In this document: positions 52,179-60,697 of the stretch, piece by piece | Position numbering within the stretch: the stretch's first letter is position 1 | Layout: every line of letters begins with the position of its first letter | Position numbers and translations under genes: made by a program | NCBI RefSeq assembly: GCF_036577625.1 | Contig: NZ_JARBDC010000072.1 | Span: 1-64,000, forward strand | From: Paenibacillus_AB sp036577625 | GTDB taxonomy: Bacteria > Bacillota > Bacilli > Paenibacillales > NBRC-103111 | DNA: 64,000 bases | Direction: 5' to 3' | The notes under the pieces: model-generated | The model's input: only the letters and a program-made list of their open reading frames with translations | What the model was told of the DNA's origin: nothing | Databases searched by the model: none

Positions 52179-52949
52179 TTAGTTTTGACAGTAGACGCGA
52201 TAGCTCAGCTCGCGGCAGCCTTGGCGAATCCAATCCGTCGCCCGGCTCCAAATGTCCGCGGATATGCGCACCGTCGGAATCGATATGCTCATCGACGCCA
52301 CGATGCGGCCTTCCGGGTCGTAGATCGGCCCGGCGATGCAGTGAACGTCGCCCACCGTCTCGCCCAGATTGAACGCGATCCCTTCCTTGCGCGCGGTTTC
52401 CACCTGCTGCAGCAGCCGGTCGACGGACGTAATCGTATTCGCGGTCAGCGGCTTCAGCTCGCCGGCCGGGTACATGTCGCGAATTTCCTCTTCCGTGCAG
52501 TTGCACAGCAGCATTTTGCCCGAAGCGCTGGCATACAGAGGAAGCGTTTTCGCAAACTGCGTCGTAAACCGCAGCGGGGTCGGAATATGCTTCTCCGCGA
52601 TATAGATCAGCTGGTTGCCGCCGCGCACGCCGAGAAACACCGTTTCGTTCAGGTTGTCGACGATTTTGTCCGCGACCCGGTAAAATTCCGAAACGAGACT
52701 CGTGCTGCGCATGTAGCGCGTCCGGATTTCGAAAATTTTGTACCCGATGTGGAACAGCTTCCCGGAACGGTCCGACTCCAAATAGCCGCGGGAAAGCAAA
52801 TTTTGCACGAGCATGTAGGCGCTGCTGGCCGGCATATCGAGCCGCGTCGCGATATCCGTAATGCTGTACGCCTCCTGCTCCTCCGCGAACAATTCCAGGA
52901 TGTCGAGCACCCGGTCGGCCGACTTTACTTTGTGCACCTTGTTCTCCAC
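52179..52949 (-). CDS. IclR-family transcriptional regulator
   Basis: The 256-aa protein has an N-terminal winged helix (VLDILELFAEEQEAYSITDI, LDMPASSAYMLVQNLLSRG) and a C-terminal IclR ligand domain (FHIGYKIFEI, VFLGVRGGNQLIYIAEK, PLYASASGKMLL, TSVDRLLQQVETARKEGIAF, CIAGPIYDPEGRIVASMSIS). The GTG at 52949 is chosen as the first position matching the family, with GAAGGG upstream; an in-frame extension to 52985 is possible. IclR proteins repress or activate catabolic operons in response to a substrate or intermediate. It is the only regulator next to the 45-52 kb operon and also faces the divergent phosphoesterase gene. Confidence 0.9.
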   Translation of the reverse strand: MENKVHKVKSADRVLDILELFAEEQEAYSITDIATRLDMPASSAYMLVQNLLSRGYLESDRSGKLFHIGYKIFEIRTRYMRSTSLVSEFYRVADKIVDNLNETVFLGVRGGNQLIYIAEKHIPTPLRFTTQFAKTLPLYASASGKMLLCNCTEEEIRDMYPAGELKPLTANTITSVDRLLQQVETARKEGIAFNLGETVGDVHCIAGPIYDPEGRIVASMSISIPTVRISADIWSRATDWIRQGCRELSYRVYCQN

Positions 52950-53206
52950 TAGCCCCAGAACCCTTCTGCAAAAAAATATTTTCACATATATGAATAAGTC
53001 TAGTCGAGTTCGGCGGCGGATGCAAGCGAAAAATGAACGCTTTTTTCCAATGCGGACCCAAGCGCAGGAAACTATTTACAAGGCGGGCCGGCGGTGCTAT
53101 TGTACGTTTAGACCTTATTGTAATAAATATTCCTACACCTTAAATATCTGAAGCAATAAAATTTCAACTACAAATTCGAGCCCAAACCCGCTACAGGAGT
53201 GAACTT

Positions 53207-55393
53207 ATGATGCGCTTCGCAAACGATCGATCCCAGCCCCCCGCCGTTATCGAAAGCTTCGATACCCCCGAGCTTGTCGGCGTCCGCTCCGTCAACGCGA
53301 ATCATGCGAGCATCGATTCGGAATGCCGCCCCGAATACGTCCGGCACGGCACCCGGTCGCTCCGGCTGGACTACGACTTTACCGGCGCGGTCGGAACGTC
53401 GGCCGCCTATTTGCTGTTCCATGAGACGCCCGGCGGCGCTTATCGCAAGCTGGCCGGCTATCCGCGCAAAATCGGCGTTTGGGTTTACGGCGACGGCAGC
53501 GGACATTGGCTGCGCGGACTGCTGATCGACGGGGAAAACCAGTCCAGGCCGATCGACTTTACGGCCAAAGGCGGCTTGCTGTGGCATGGCTGGAAATACG
53601 TCCGAGCGGCCGTTCCCGAAGGGATGAAGCTGCCGGTATCGCTCGCGCAGCTGTACATCGTCGAGACGGATAACGGTAACAAAAACCGCGGCGTTTGTTA
53701 TTTCGACCGGCTGCAGGCCGAATACGACGAGCGGGGCGAAGACTGGAGCGGTCCCGAGTTCGGCGGCATGACCCCTCGGGCGAGGCAGACGGTTTACGCG
53801 GCCGCTCCCGAAATCGGCGCCGTCGTGCGGGACGACGAATCGGGCGTCGACGGGAAGACGGTGCGCATGACGGTCGACGGCGTCGATGTCCCCTTCGCCT
53901 ACGACGCCTCGAGCGGGCGCATATCCTACGTTCCCGAGCGGCCGCTGTCCGACGGCGAGCATACCGTCGTCATCGAAGCGAGCGACAGAGCCGGCAACCC
54001 CGCCGTGCCTCACGCGAGCTGGACGTTCGCCGTCTACACGGGGCCCGACCGGGTTCCGCCCGACATTCGCATCGTCAGCCCTTTGCCGGATGTCGCCGTC
54101 AATACCGATTGCCCGCGAATCGCGGCCATCATCCGTGACGAGCAGTCGGGCGTCGATTTCGCGCAAGTTCGCGTATCGATGGACGGGCGGCCCCGCCGTT
54201 TTTACGTGCATAACGACGAAACCGTTTATTTTACGGTCGAAGAACGCCTCGAGGCCCATTCCGTTCACGAGGTGACGATTCGCGCGGCGGACAAAGCCGG
54301 CAATCCGAGCGAATGCAGCTGGACGTTCCGCGTCGGCCGTCTGCCGGGGCAGCCGCGCCGGGCCGACCGCTTTCAAATGACGATCATCGGCGACGGCGGC
54401 TACTACACCGCGGACAGCCGCGTTCGTCCGACATCGGCCGACCTTCTCCTGACCGAGCAGATCGCCCGCATCCGGCGCGAGCCGTCCGAGCTGATCGGCT
54501 ATACCGGCGACATCGTGGAGCACGATACGGCCGCGAATTACGCCGAAGCGAAACAGCGCATGAACGGATTCCATGCCCCCGTCCTGATCGCCATCGGCAA
54601 TCACGAGGTGTCCGGGACCGGGTCCCGCCTCCATTACCAGCATCATTTCGGCGATCCGACCTATACGTACGTGTTCGGCAATACCCGCTTCATCGTGCTG
54701 GACTCCGCCTCCGGCCATCTGACGAGCTCGGACGCTTCGCAATGGCCGTGGCTGGAGCAGGTGCTGGAGGCGTCCGAGCAGCCGAATATTTTCGTGCTGA
54801 TGCACGTGCCTCCCGATCAAATCAGCGCCTCGGGCGAAGATTTTAATACGGGTCACGGCTTTCAGGACAAGCGGGAGGCGGACCGGTTTTACGATTTGCT
54901 CGGAGCGTGCAAACGCCGCGATCCGGACCGAAACATCGTGGTGTTTTCCGGCGATTTTCACGTTTACCATCATAAGGTCGTGCAAGGGGTGCATTATGTC
55001 ATATCCGGCGGAGGCGGCAAGCAGGCGCATATCGCCCCGGAGAAGGGCGGGTTCTACCATTACTTGAACGTCCGGGTGGACGGCCGTTCGGTGACGTGGG
55101 ATGTCGTTCCGCTGCTCCAATCCATCGCGTGGGCGGAGGACCCGGTGACGATGCGCGTCGGCTCCAAACGGCGTCTGCGGGCGACCGGCACCTTCATGAC
55201 CGCATCGAACCGGCCTATCGTTATGCCGATCGGCGCCCCGTTCCGTGCGGTTTGGACGAGCGAGCGGCCCGATATCGCCGAAGTCGATCAAGACGGTACC
55301 GTCACCGCCCGCGCGCCCGGCGAAACGTTCGTTGCGGTGGAGTGCGGCTGGCAGACGGGGCGGGTTGCGCTGAACGTCGTTCCGTCCGAATAA
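53207..55393 (+). CDS. Metallophosphoesterase with Ig-like and BIG2-like domains
   Basis: The 728-aa protein has a jelly-roll-like N-terminus (residues 15-175, IESFDTPELVG ... VCYFDRLQAEY). Two bacterial Ig-like repeats follow (about 195-277 and 283-376, each ending in ASWTFAV / CSWTFRV). The calcineurin-type phosphoesterase domain (about 388-620) has GDGGYY, YTGDIVEHD, IAIGNHEVSG, VLMHVPP and FSGDFHVYHH. A C-terminal BIG2-like strand pair is SERPDIAEVDQDGTVTARAPG. Domains of this kind are normally extracellular, yet no signal peptide is visible at this start. Tandem ATGs at 53207 and 53210 follow AGGAGTGAACTT. It is divergent from the IclR gene, with an AT-rich 257-bp gap between them. Confidence 0.87.
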   Translation: MMRFANDRSQPPAVIESFDTPELVGVRSVNANHASIDSECRPEYVRHGTRSLRLDYDFTGAVGTSAAYLLFHETPGGAYRKLAGYPRKIGVWVYGDGSGHWLRGLLIDGENQSRPIDFTAKGGLLWHGWKYVRAAVPEGMKLPVSLAQLYIVETDNGNKNRGVCYFDRLQAEYDERGEDWSGPEFGGMTPRARQTVYAAAPEIGAVVRDDESGVDGKTVRMTVDGVDVPFAYDASSGRISYVPERPLSDGEHTVVIEASDRAGNPAVPHASWTFAVYTGPDRVPPDIRIVSPLPDVAVNTDCPRIAAIIRDEQSGVDFAQVRVSMDGRPRRFYVHNDETVYFTVEERLEAHSVHEVTIRAADKAGNPSECSWTFRVGRLPGQPRRADRFQMTIIGDGGYYTADSRVRPTSADLLLTEQIARIRREPSELIGYTGDIVEHDTAANYAEAKQRMNGFHAPVLIAIGNHEVSGTGSRLHYQHHFGDPTYTYVFGNTRFIVLDSASGHLTSSDASQWPWLEQVLEASEQPNIFVLMHVPPDQISASGEDFNTGHGFQDKREADRFYDLLGACKRRDPDRNIVVFSGDFHVYHHKVVQGVHYVISGGGGKQAHIAPEKGGFYHYLNVRVDGRSVTWDVVPLLQSIAWAEDPVTMRVGSKRRLRATGTFMTASNRPIVMPIGAPFRAVWTSERPDIAEVDQDGTVTARAPGETFVAVECGWQTGRVALNVVPSE

Positions 55394-55442
55394 CGGGTCC
55401 GTCTTATCGAGTTCGAGCTTGTTCGCCCATACGGAATCGAAG

Positions 55443-55473
55443 GAAGACCGTCCGGCTGCCGGACGGTTCTTTC
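55443..55473 (+). terminator. Terminator hairpin of the phosphoesterase gene
   Basis: ACCGTCCGG and CCGGACGGT form a perfect stem with a CTG loop, followed by TCTTTC. Confidence 0.65.
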
Positions 55474-55548
55474 GCATGCGCAGTCGGAGTCGAGACCGAG
55501 CAGGCGCGAAGGCGCTGATCGCCAAGAGCGGTTGCGCCATCTAAGTAT

Positions 55549-55577
55549 TATTTGTATTATAATGAATAATACAAATA
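55549..55577 (+). promoter_or_regulatory. Operator-promoter of the GntR (YtrA-type) gene
   Basis: TATTTGTATTA and TAATACAAATA form a perfect 11-bp inverted repeat with a 7-nt spacer. A TATAAT -10 hexamer (55558-55563) lies inside it, 24 bp before the ribosome site region of the GntR gene. This is the expected arrangement for autorepression by a YtrA-subfamily dimer. Confidence 0.85.
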
Positions 55578-55601
55578 GAATTCGCGAGGTGAAGCAATCT
55601 C

Positions 55602-55985
55602 ATGATCCTATCCTTGCAGGTGGACAGCGAAACGCCTCTGTACGAGCAACTGCGCAACCAAATCGTGATCGGCATTGCGACAGGCGAATTGGCCCCCCAG
55701 GAGAAGCTTCCGACCGTCCGGCAGCTTGCCGAAGATTTGGGCATCAACACGATGACGGTCAACAAAGCGTACATGCTGTTGAAGCAGGAAGGCTATATCG
55801 TCATCGATCGGCGGCACGGGGCCAAAGTAAGTCCCCGAACGTCCGATAATCCCGATCTTTCCCCGCGGTTGGAAGAACAACTCCAATTGCTGATCGCGCA
55901 GGCTGCGATCCAAGGCGTGAATCAGTCGCGGTTTCAATCGCTCTGTTCGCAAATCTTCGCAAAAATGGCTTACCGGCATCCCTAG
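55602..55985 (+). CDS. GntR-family regulator, YtrA subfamily
   Basis: The 127-aa protein has an N-terminal winged helix (TPLYEQLRNQIVIGIATGEL, LPTVRQLAEDLGINTMTVN, LLKQEGYIVIDRRHGAKV) and a short C-terminal helical dimerisation tail, the size and layout of the YtrA subfamily. These usually repress a downstream operon of membrane proteins or ABC exporters. The ATG follows GAGGTG. A perfect operator overlaps its promoter. The next gene, its presumed target, is broken. Confidence 0.92.
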   Translation: MILSLQVDSETPLYEQLRNQIVIGIATGELAPQEKLPTVRQLAEDLGINTMTVNKAYMLLKQEGYIVIDRRHGAKVSPRTSDNPDLSPRLEEQLQLLIAQAAIQGVNQSRFQSLCSQIFAKMAYRHP

Positions 55986-56010
55986 CCCGACATGAAAGGA
56001 GTCGATTCCG

Positions 56011-56909
56011 ATCCTGTTAACGATCATTTTATTCGCCGCGGCCGCAGTCCATTTTCCAATATTAGCCGCCGTCTATAAGTCGCAGGCTCGATACAAGAAC
56101 GGCATGCTGTTTGCCGTCGCCTTGCCCGAATATGCGCCGGGCGACGAGAATATCCGGGACATCCAAGCCCAATTCAATAAGCGGCATAGGCAAGCTTGCG
56201 CGTGGATGGCCGTATGTCTCGTTCCGGTTCTGCTGCTGTACAACTATGCCGCCTATCAGGTCGTTTTCTTTTTCCTCTGGTTTTCCGCCTCCTTTTTCGC
56301 GATCCTCTCCCCGTTTCGCCGGGCGTTTAGGGAGACGCTTGCTTTGAAACGCGAAAAGGAATGGTTTGTCGGCGAGAAACGCGTCATCCGGAGCGATCTG
56401 CGCGCGGCATACTTAAAAAACAGGCACTCGGCTCCCCTATGGCTGTTCGCGATTCCATTGGCGATGGCGATCGGTCTCCTGCTGTGGGGAGCGGGCGAAT
56501 CGGCTCCGTTTCTCGGCGCCGCTTCCGGCTCGTTCGTCCTCACGATCGTTCTATTCCCCGTTGCGCTGCAAACGCGCAAGTCCAGGGCCAACGTGTACAG
56601 CATGAACAGCGACGTGAATGTCGGCCTCAATCAGGCCAGGCGAAGACGGTTGTCTTATATGTGGTTGGGGTTGGCCGTTTTGTGTATACCATTCCCTCCG
56701 GAACCAAGACGAACGGAGAGGGGACGCATACGTTCGCCCGCGGACATTTCAAACTGAACGAACTGGGCAAATCGCGGCTGTATGTATTCAAAAATCCGCC
56801 GTACATTCGGATCAAGCTGCCCGACACGTACGTGTTCTATAACGAGCGAGACCGACAGCAGACGGAACGGTTGTTCGAGCAGCTGCAGAAACGGGTACAA
56901 ACCCCTTAA
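56011..56909 (+). pseudogene. Disrupted DUF1648/PH-domain-type membrane protein
   Basis: Two frames make up one gene. The first, from about 56011, encodes a membrane helix (ILLTIILFAAAAVHFPILAAV), then LFAVALPEYAPGDENIRDIQA typical of DUF1648/DUF5808 proteins, and further membrane segments up to YMWLGLAVL near 56690. The second frame continues with RFVYTIPSGTKTNGEGTHTF, then LNELGKSRLYVFKNPPYIRI and DTYVFYNERDRQQ, the end of a bacterial PH-like domain. The expected start of that domain is missing and the frames do not match, so deletion plus frameshift is likely. No ATG/GTG/TTG lies near AAAGGAG at 55995; the first in-frame candidate is ATC at 56011 (or CTG at 56014). GntR-plus-DUF1648 pairs are common in Bacilli. 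Confidence 0.7.
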
Positions 56910-56910
56910 T

Positions 56911-56948
56911 GAGAAAAGAGGTCAACCGGTAAAAACCGGCTAACCTCA
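56911..56948 (-). terminator. Terminator of cysK
   Basis: On the minus strand GAGGTTAGCCGG pairs imperfectly with CCGGTTGACCTC around TTTTTA, followed by TTTTCTC. It begins about 66 bp beyond the cysK stop. Confidence 0.7.
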
Positions 56949-57014
56949 TACTCGACAAAATGAGCGGTTATGACGCTGATTGTCGTGGCGATATTCCCCC
57001 ATCGACCGGCAGCT

Positions 57015-57938
57015 TTACCCGAAGATGCCCATGCTCAAATAGCGCTCGCCCGTATCCGGAGCGATGCAGAGCACCCGCTTGCCCGCGCCGAGCCGGCGCG
57101 CCGCCTGCAGCGCCGTCCATACGGTCGCGCCCGCGCTCGGCCCGACCAAAATGCCTTCCTGCGCGGCGAGCTGCTGCGTCGTACGAATCGCGTCTTCGTC
57201 GGCGACCTGGACGATTTCGTCGTATACGGACGTGTTCAATATTTTCGGAATGAAGCCGGGGCTGGTCCCGACCAGCTTGTGCGGTCCGGGCTGCCCGCCG
57301 GACAGCACCGGGGACCCTTTCGGCTCGACGACGTAGATGCGGATGCCGGGAATGCGCTCGCGCAGCACTTCGCCGGTGCCGGTAATCGTTCCGCCCGTGC
57401 CGGAGGACGCGACGAACGCATCGAGCTTGCCGTCCGTCTGCTCGATGATTTCCAGCGCCGTCGTGACGCGATGAATGTCCGGGTTGGCCGGATTTTCGAA
57501 TTGCTGCGGGATGAAGCTGCCCGGAATTTGCTCCTGCAGCTCCATCGCCTTGCGGATCGCGCCGGGCATCCGCTCCGCCGCCGGCGTCAGCACCACTTCG
57601 GCGCCGTACGCCTTCAAAATGTTGATCCGTTCCTTCGACATATTGTCCGGCATGACGAGTATGGCGCGGTACCCTTTCGCGGCGGCGTTCATCGCCAGCC
57701 CGATGCCGGTATTGCCGCTCGTCGGCTCGATGATCGTCGCGCCCGGCGCGAGCTTGCCGTCCTTCTCGGCCTGCTCGATCAGATTAAAGGCCGCGCGGTC
57801 TTTCACGCTGCGGCTCGGATTGAAATATTCCAGCTTCACGTAAACCTCGGCGTCGTCCGGTCCGACAAGCCGGTTGATCCGGACGGCCGGCGTATCGCCG
57901 ATCAGCTCCGTGACGCTTTGCACCATTTTGCTGCCCAT
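57015..57938 (-). CDS. cysK: Cysteine synthase A (O-acetylserine sulfhydrylase)
   Basis: The 307-aa PLP enzyme makes cysteine from O-acetylserine and sulfide. The PLP lysine is Lys46 in NPSRSVKDRAA. The substrate loop PTSGNTGIGLA, the phosphate-binding loop SSGTGGTITGTGEV and the C-terminal GPSAGATVWTALQ are all present, and length is normal. The ATG at 57938 follows AGGGGGGA. It lies 60 bp after the MFS gene in the same direction; a dyad and a TATAAT box in that gap suggest its own promoter. CysK and CysM-type specificity cannot be fully separated by eye, but the motifs favour CysK. Confidence 0.95.
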   Translation of the reverse strand: MGSKMVQSVTELIGDTPAVRINRLVGPDDAEVYVKLEYFNPSRSVKDRAAFNLIEQAEKDGKLAPGATIIEPTSGNTGIGLAMNAAAKGYRAILVMPDNMSKERINILKAYGAEVVLTPAAERMPGAIRKAMELQEQIPGSFIPQQFENPANPDIHRVTTALEIIEQTDGKLDAFVASSGTGGTITGTGEVLRERIPGIRIYVVEPKGSPVLSGGQPGPHKLVGTSPGFIPKILNTSVYDEIVQVADEDAIRTTQQLAAQEGILVGPSAGATVWTALQAARRLGAGKRVLCIAPDTGERYLSMGIFG

Positions 57939-57973
57939 ACGGTAACGTTCCCCCCCTGCCTTGATGTACGTCC

Positions 57974-57994
57974 ATTATACCATAAATTCATGGT
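57974..57994 (-). promoter_or_regulatory. Candidate cysK promoter and dyad
   Basis: On the minus strand TATAAT (57974-57979) lies 36 bp upstream of the cysK start. It overlaps the edge of the dyad ACCAT-GAATTT-ATGGT (57979-57994). No good -35 hexamer is present, so an activator or repressor site is plausible; the regulator is unknown. Confidence 0.5.
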
Positions 57995-57998
57995 AACG

Positions 57999-59336
57999 TT
58001 ATCGGAATTTGTCGGATTGGACCGTTACCAGCTTCCCGCGCATAAGCGCCCAAGCGAGCAGGGGGGAGCTGCCGATGCCGAGCAGCAGCCAATTGATCGC
58101 CGTCGGCGCGGTCGTCCACGAGACGACGACGATAAAGACGAGCGTGCCGAACATGCGGCCGACGTTCAAGCCGAGCTCGCGCAGGACGACGTATTCGACC
58201 CGGTGCTCCGCGCTTTCCCGATCCTGTCCGATCAGGTCGAACACCGAGGACGTCATCGGCACCGTATACAGGGGGATAAAGAGCGCCGTCCCGATCCCGA
58301 ACAGCAGCAGCGTCGTATAATTGACGCGCCAAAAAAACGGAAGAATGACCGCGATCATCATGACGACGCCGATCAGCATGCCCCATTTGCGGTACGCCGG
58401 CTTGAGCCATTTTCCGACCGCATAGAAGCTGAACAGCGCCACGGCCGACGTAATGAGCGAAAAGTTGCCGATCCGCATTTCGTTCCGCGTCGCGATATAC
58501 ACCATAAGGCCGATCATGAAGCCGAATACGCCTTCGCGTACGCCTTGCGCCGTCAGCGCGCCGAACACCGTCTTCCACGGACCGCCCGGCTGCGTCAGAA
58601 CGCGATACCCGTGCGTCCATTCGTATTCGCCGGACACCTTGCGCTTTTTCAGAAAAAAGCTGAAGACGACGCCGACGACGAAAATCGCCAGCGAAACGCC
58701 GAATATAAGCCGATATCCGCTCGTTTCCGGCATCCGGGTAATCAGAAACCCGGAAATCCACGGCGCGATCATGCCGGCACCCGAGCCGAGCAGCCCGGCC
58801 CAGCCGTTAAACCGGTCCCGATTGTCCCGCGACGTCACCTCGAAATAAACGACGTTGAACGCCAGCCAAAAAAAACCGGACGACAGCCCGAGCACGCTGC
58901 CGAGCAGCCAAACATAATGGACCGATTGCTGCCGCAGCAGCAGGACGAGCGAATAAAACAGGGCGGCTATGGCGATGCCGAGCCGCAGGCTGTTCATTTT
59001 GTTATGCTCCTTCACCCATTTGCCCGCCAGCCAAAACGTAAGCCCCATCGTCAGCTGATTGGCGAAGGCGAACCAGCCGATCAAGGCGAAATCGTTTTTC
59101 GCCTTCCACAAATACACGTTCACGAACGTGCCGGACAGCGCGTTGGCCGCCGCGAACAGCCCGTTCACGATAAGCAAAAGCCACGTCTGCGAATCGAATT
59201 TCGCACGCTTCTTGTTGCCGGCTTCACGTTCGCGGAAATCGCCTTCCCGCCTGTTCGCTGCGGCGAACGCTCCGGCCAGCCCCGATGAACGGTCGCGGAC
59301 CGCCGCTTCCCCGAAACGATGTTGTTTCCGCTGCAT
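57999..59336 (-). CDS. Major facilitator superfamily transporter
   Basis: The 445-aa protein has a basic N-terminal tail of about 50 residues and twelve membrane segments, starting WLLLIVNGLFAAANALSGTF. Motif-like loops are GLTFWLAGKWVKEHNK between segments 2 and 3, and FFLKKRKVSGEYEWTHGYR as the central loop. It resembles uncharacterised YqgE-type MFS proteins of Bacilli; substrate unknown. The ATG at 59336 is chosen as the first with a nearby GAGG and family similarity; an upstream in-frame start at 59411 is less likely. It lies upstream of cysK. Confidence 0.85.
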   Translation of the reverse strand: MQRKQHRFGEAAVRDRSSGLAGAFAAANRREGDFREREAGNKKRAKFDSQTWLLLIVNGLFAAANALSGTFVNVYLWKAKNDFALIGWFAFANQLTMGLTFWLAGKWVKEHNKMNSLRLGIAIAALFYSLVLLLRQQSVHYVWLLGSVLGLSSGFFWLAFNVVYFEVTSRDNRDRFNGWAGLLGSGAGMIAPWISGFLITRMPETSGYRLIFGVSLAIFVVGVVFSFFLKKRKVSGEYEWTHGYRVLTQPGGPWKTVFGALTAQGVREGVFGFMIGLMVYIATRNEMRIGNFSLITSAVALFSFYAVGKWLKPAYRKWGMLIGVVMMIAVILPFFWRVNYTTLLLFGIGTALFIPLYTVPMTSSVFDLIGQDRESAEHRVEYVVLRELGLNVGRMFGTLVFIVVVSWTTAPTAINWLLLGIGSSPLLAWALMRGKLVTVQSDKFR

Positions 59337-59462
59337 GAGCCTCACCCGTATGGTTAATATGGTGCCCGCCCGGACTTCGCAGTCCTTACGGCTTCTAATA
59401 ACGTTCCCCAAAGCGGCGGTTCCTACCCGAAGCGGCCTAATGCCCTGACCGATACGGCAAAA

Positions 59463-59490
59463 GAAAAACCCCCGCCATAAAAGCGGGGCC
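59463..59490 (-). terminator. Rho-independent terminator (second of two)
   Basis: On the minus strand GCCCCGC pairs with GCGGGG(G) around TTTTATG, followed by TTTTTCTTTT. It backs up the terminator at 59526 after the zinc-ribbon gene. Confidence 0.8.
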
Positions 59491-59525
59491 TGAGCTTTTC
59501 TCCATTCGGCGAAAACAGCTTCAAC

Positions 59526-59558
59526 AGAAAAACCCGCCTTCGCGAGAAAGCGGGTTTC
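59526..59558 (-). terminator. Terminator of the PspA-zinc ribbon cluster
   Basis: On the minus strand AAACCCGC pairs with GCGGGTTT around a loop of about 12 nt and continues into TTTCTG. It begins 13 bp after the zinc-ribbon stop codon. Confidence 0.85.
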
Positions 59559-59570
59559 CGTCGTGTTCCG

Positions 59571-60053
59571 TCAGCTATCGAGATCTTCGTCCGATTTGGA
59601 CCATTCGGTTACGAGCCGTACCCGATCTTCGTCGGACAACGTATGCGTCGCCTGAAAGCAGGACGGGCAGACGAACAGGTTCAGCTTGAACGGCGGCGTC
59701 AAAAAAGCGGGAGCCGCTCCGCCCGCCGGAAACGGCGAAAATTGGCCGTCCTCGATCGTTACCGTTCCGGTGAGCACCATTTCGTCCTGGCAGCGGGAGC
59801 ATTCCAACGCGTCCTCCTGCTGCTCGAGTCTTTTTTTGACCGAAAGCCCGTAGCCGCCGAGCTCCGTCATATCGTCATCGTCGTCGTCCGTCAGCTCCAG
59901 GTCGTCCCCGTCCAGTCGGACGTGCAGGCTGCGGTAGTCGTTCAGCTCGTTGAAGCAGTGCGGGCACGTTTCTTCGGGACCGATTTCTTCGTCCCACACG
60001 ATTTCCGTTTGACACCACGGACATACCGCGGCCGTATTGTTGTCGTCGCTCAT
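59571..60053 (-). CDS. Double zinc-ribbon acidic protein of unknown function
   Basis: The 160-aa protein has two zinc-binding parts: CPWC ... CPHC near residues 11-33 and CSRC ... CPSC near 84-135, separated by an Asp-rich acidic stretch (ELTDDDDDDMTEL). The second half carries a beta-rich MVLTGTVTIEDGQFSPF insert. Such proteins are often adaptors. The ATG follows GGGAGAAATGAAGCG. It closes the minus-strand PspA / DUF350 / small membrane peptide group and is followed by two strong terminators. No enzymatic role is evident. Confidence 0.85.
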   Translation of the reverse strand: MSDDNNTAAVCPWCQTEIVWDEEIGPEETCPHCFNELNDYRSLHVRLDGDDLELTDDDDDDMTELGGYGLSVKKRLEQQEDALECSRCQDEMVLTGTVTIEDGQFSPFPAGGAAPAFLTPPFKLNLFVCPSCFQATHTLSDEDRVRLVTEWSKSDEDLDS

Positions 60054-60069
60054 CGCTTCATTTCTCCCA

Positions 60070-60153
60070 TCAGGCGTACTTAACGAAATAATATACGCCT
60101 ACGGCCAGAAACGCAAGCGCGACCGCCAGCAGCGTTCCCCACAAATATTTCAT
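60070..60153 (-). CDS. 27-aa single-pass membrane peptide
   Basis: The frame encodes MKYLWGTLLAVALAFLAVGV followed by YYFVKYA, a single hydrophobic helix with positive ends. The ATG begins two bases after the DUF350 stop (TGACGATG) and the stop is 16 bp before the zinc-ribbon start, so it fills the gap in a compact operon. No strong ribosome site is present; translation may be coupled. Membrane micropeptides of this type often regulate a neighbouring membrane protein, here perhaps DUF350 (inference). Confidence 0.6.
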   Translation of the reverse strand: MKYLWGTLLAVALAFLAVGVYYFVKYA

Positions 60154-60155
60154 CG

Positions 60156-60575
60156 TCAGGTCACGCTCGCTCCGACGACATACGAAATCGATACCGACAA
60201 AATCATCGACAGCAGCCCGACGGCCCGGTTGTCTTTCTGGATTTCCGCATCGATTTTGAACACCGGCGTCAAAAATTCGAAGATGAAGTAAGCGACGAGA
60301 AGCAGCAAGAAACCGAAGCTCGCCCAAATGATCGAATGCAAAATCGTATCGTTGTTTAAAATCGCAAAGCGGAAAATATTGCAAATGCCGAAAATTTTTC
60401 CGCCCGTCGCCATCGCCACGGACACGTTCCCTTTCTTGATTTCGGCCCAATCGTTATACCGCGTTACGAATTCGAAAATGGCCAGAAACACGATCAGCGC
60501 GAGTACCGCGATCGAGAAAAAAGCGAGCGTTTCCAAGTACGGGTTCGTCAGCAAAACATCCACCTCTTCGTTCAT
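60156..60575 (-). CDS. DUF350 (YjfL-type) membrane protein
   Basis: The 139-aa protein has four membrane segments: LAFFSIAVLALIVFLAIFEF, VAMATGGKIFGICNIFRFAI, SIIWASFGFLLLLVAYFIFE and AVGLLSMILSVSISYVVGAS. The conserved E-I-K-K-G-N and A-T-G-G elements (WAEIKKGNVSVAMATGG) are those of DUF350. Members occur next to PspA homologues in several lineages, for example the yjf genes of E. coli; the role is unknown. The ATG follows AAAGGCGG. It is 122 bp after PspA, with a hairpin in the gap. Confidence 0.88.
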   Translation of the reverse strand: MNEEVDVLLTNPYLETLAFFSIAVLALIVFLAIFEFVTRYNDWAEIKKGNVSVAMATGGKIFGICNIFRFAILNNDTILHSIIWASFGFLLLLVAYFIFEFLTPVFKIDAEIQKDNRAVGLLSMILSVSISYVVGASVT

Positions 60576-60625
60576 CTAGGTTCAGCCGCCTTTCCGGGAA
60601 ATGGCTGAAAGAGACGGGAAACACG

Positions 60626-60655
60626 GCGAAATCGGCCTTTCAGCCGATTTTCGCT
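60626..60655. other. Hairpin between pspA and the DUF350 gene
   Basis: GCGAAATCGGC and GCCGATTTTCGC form a strong stem (one bulge) with a CTTTCA loop. No T-run follows on either strand, so it may stabilise or split the transcript and not terminate it. Confidence 0.5.
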
Positions 60656-60697
60656 TAACGTGTATTCCGAGTCTCTTTTTGAATCGCAGGTCGTCGA

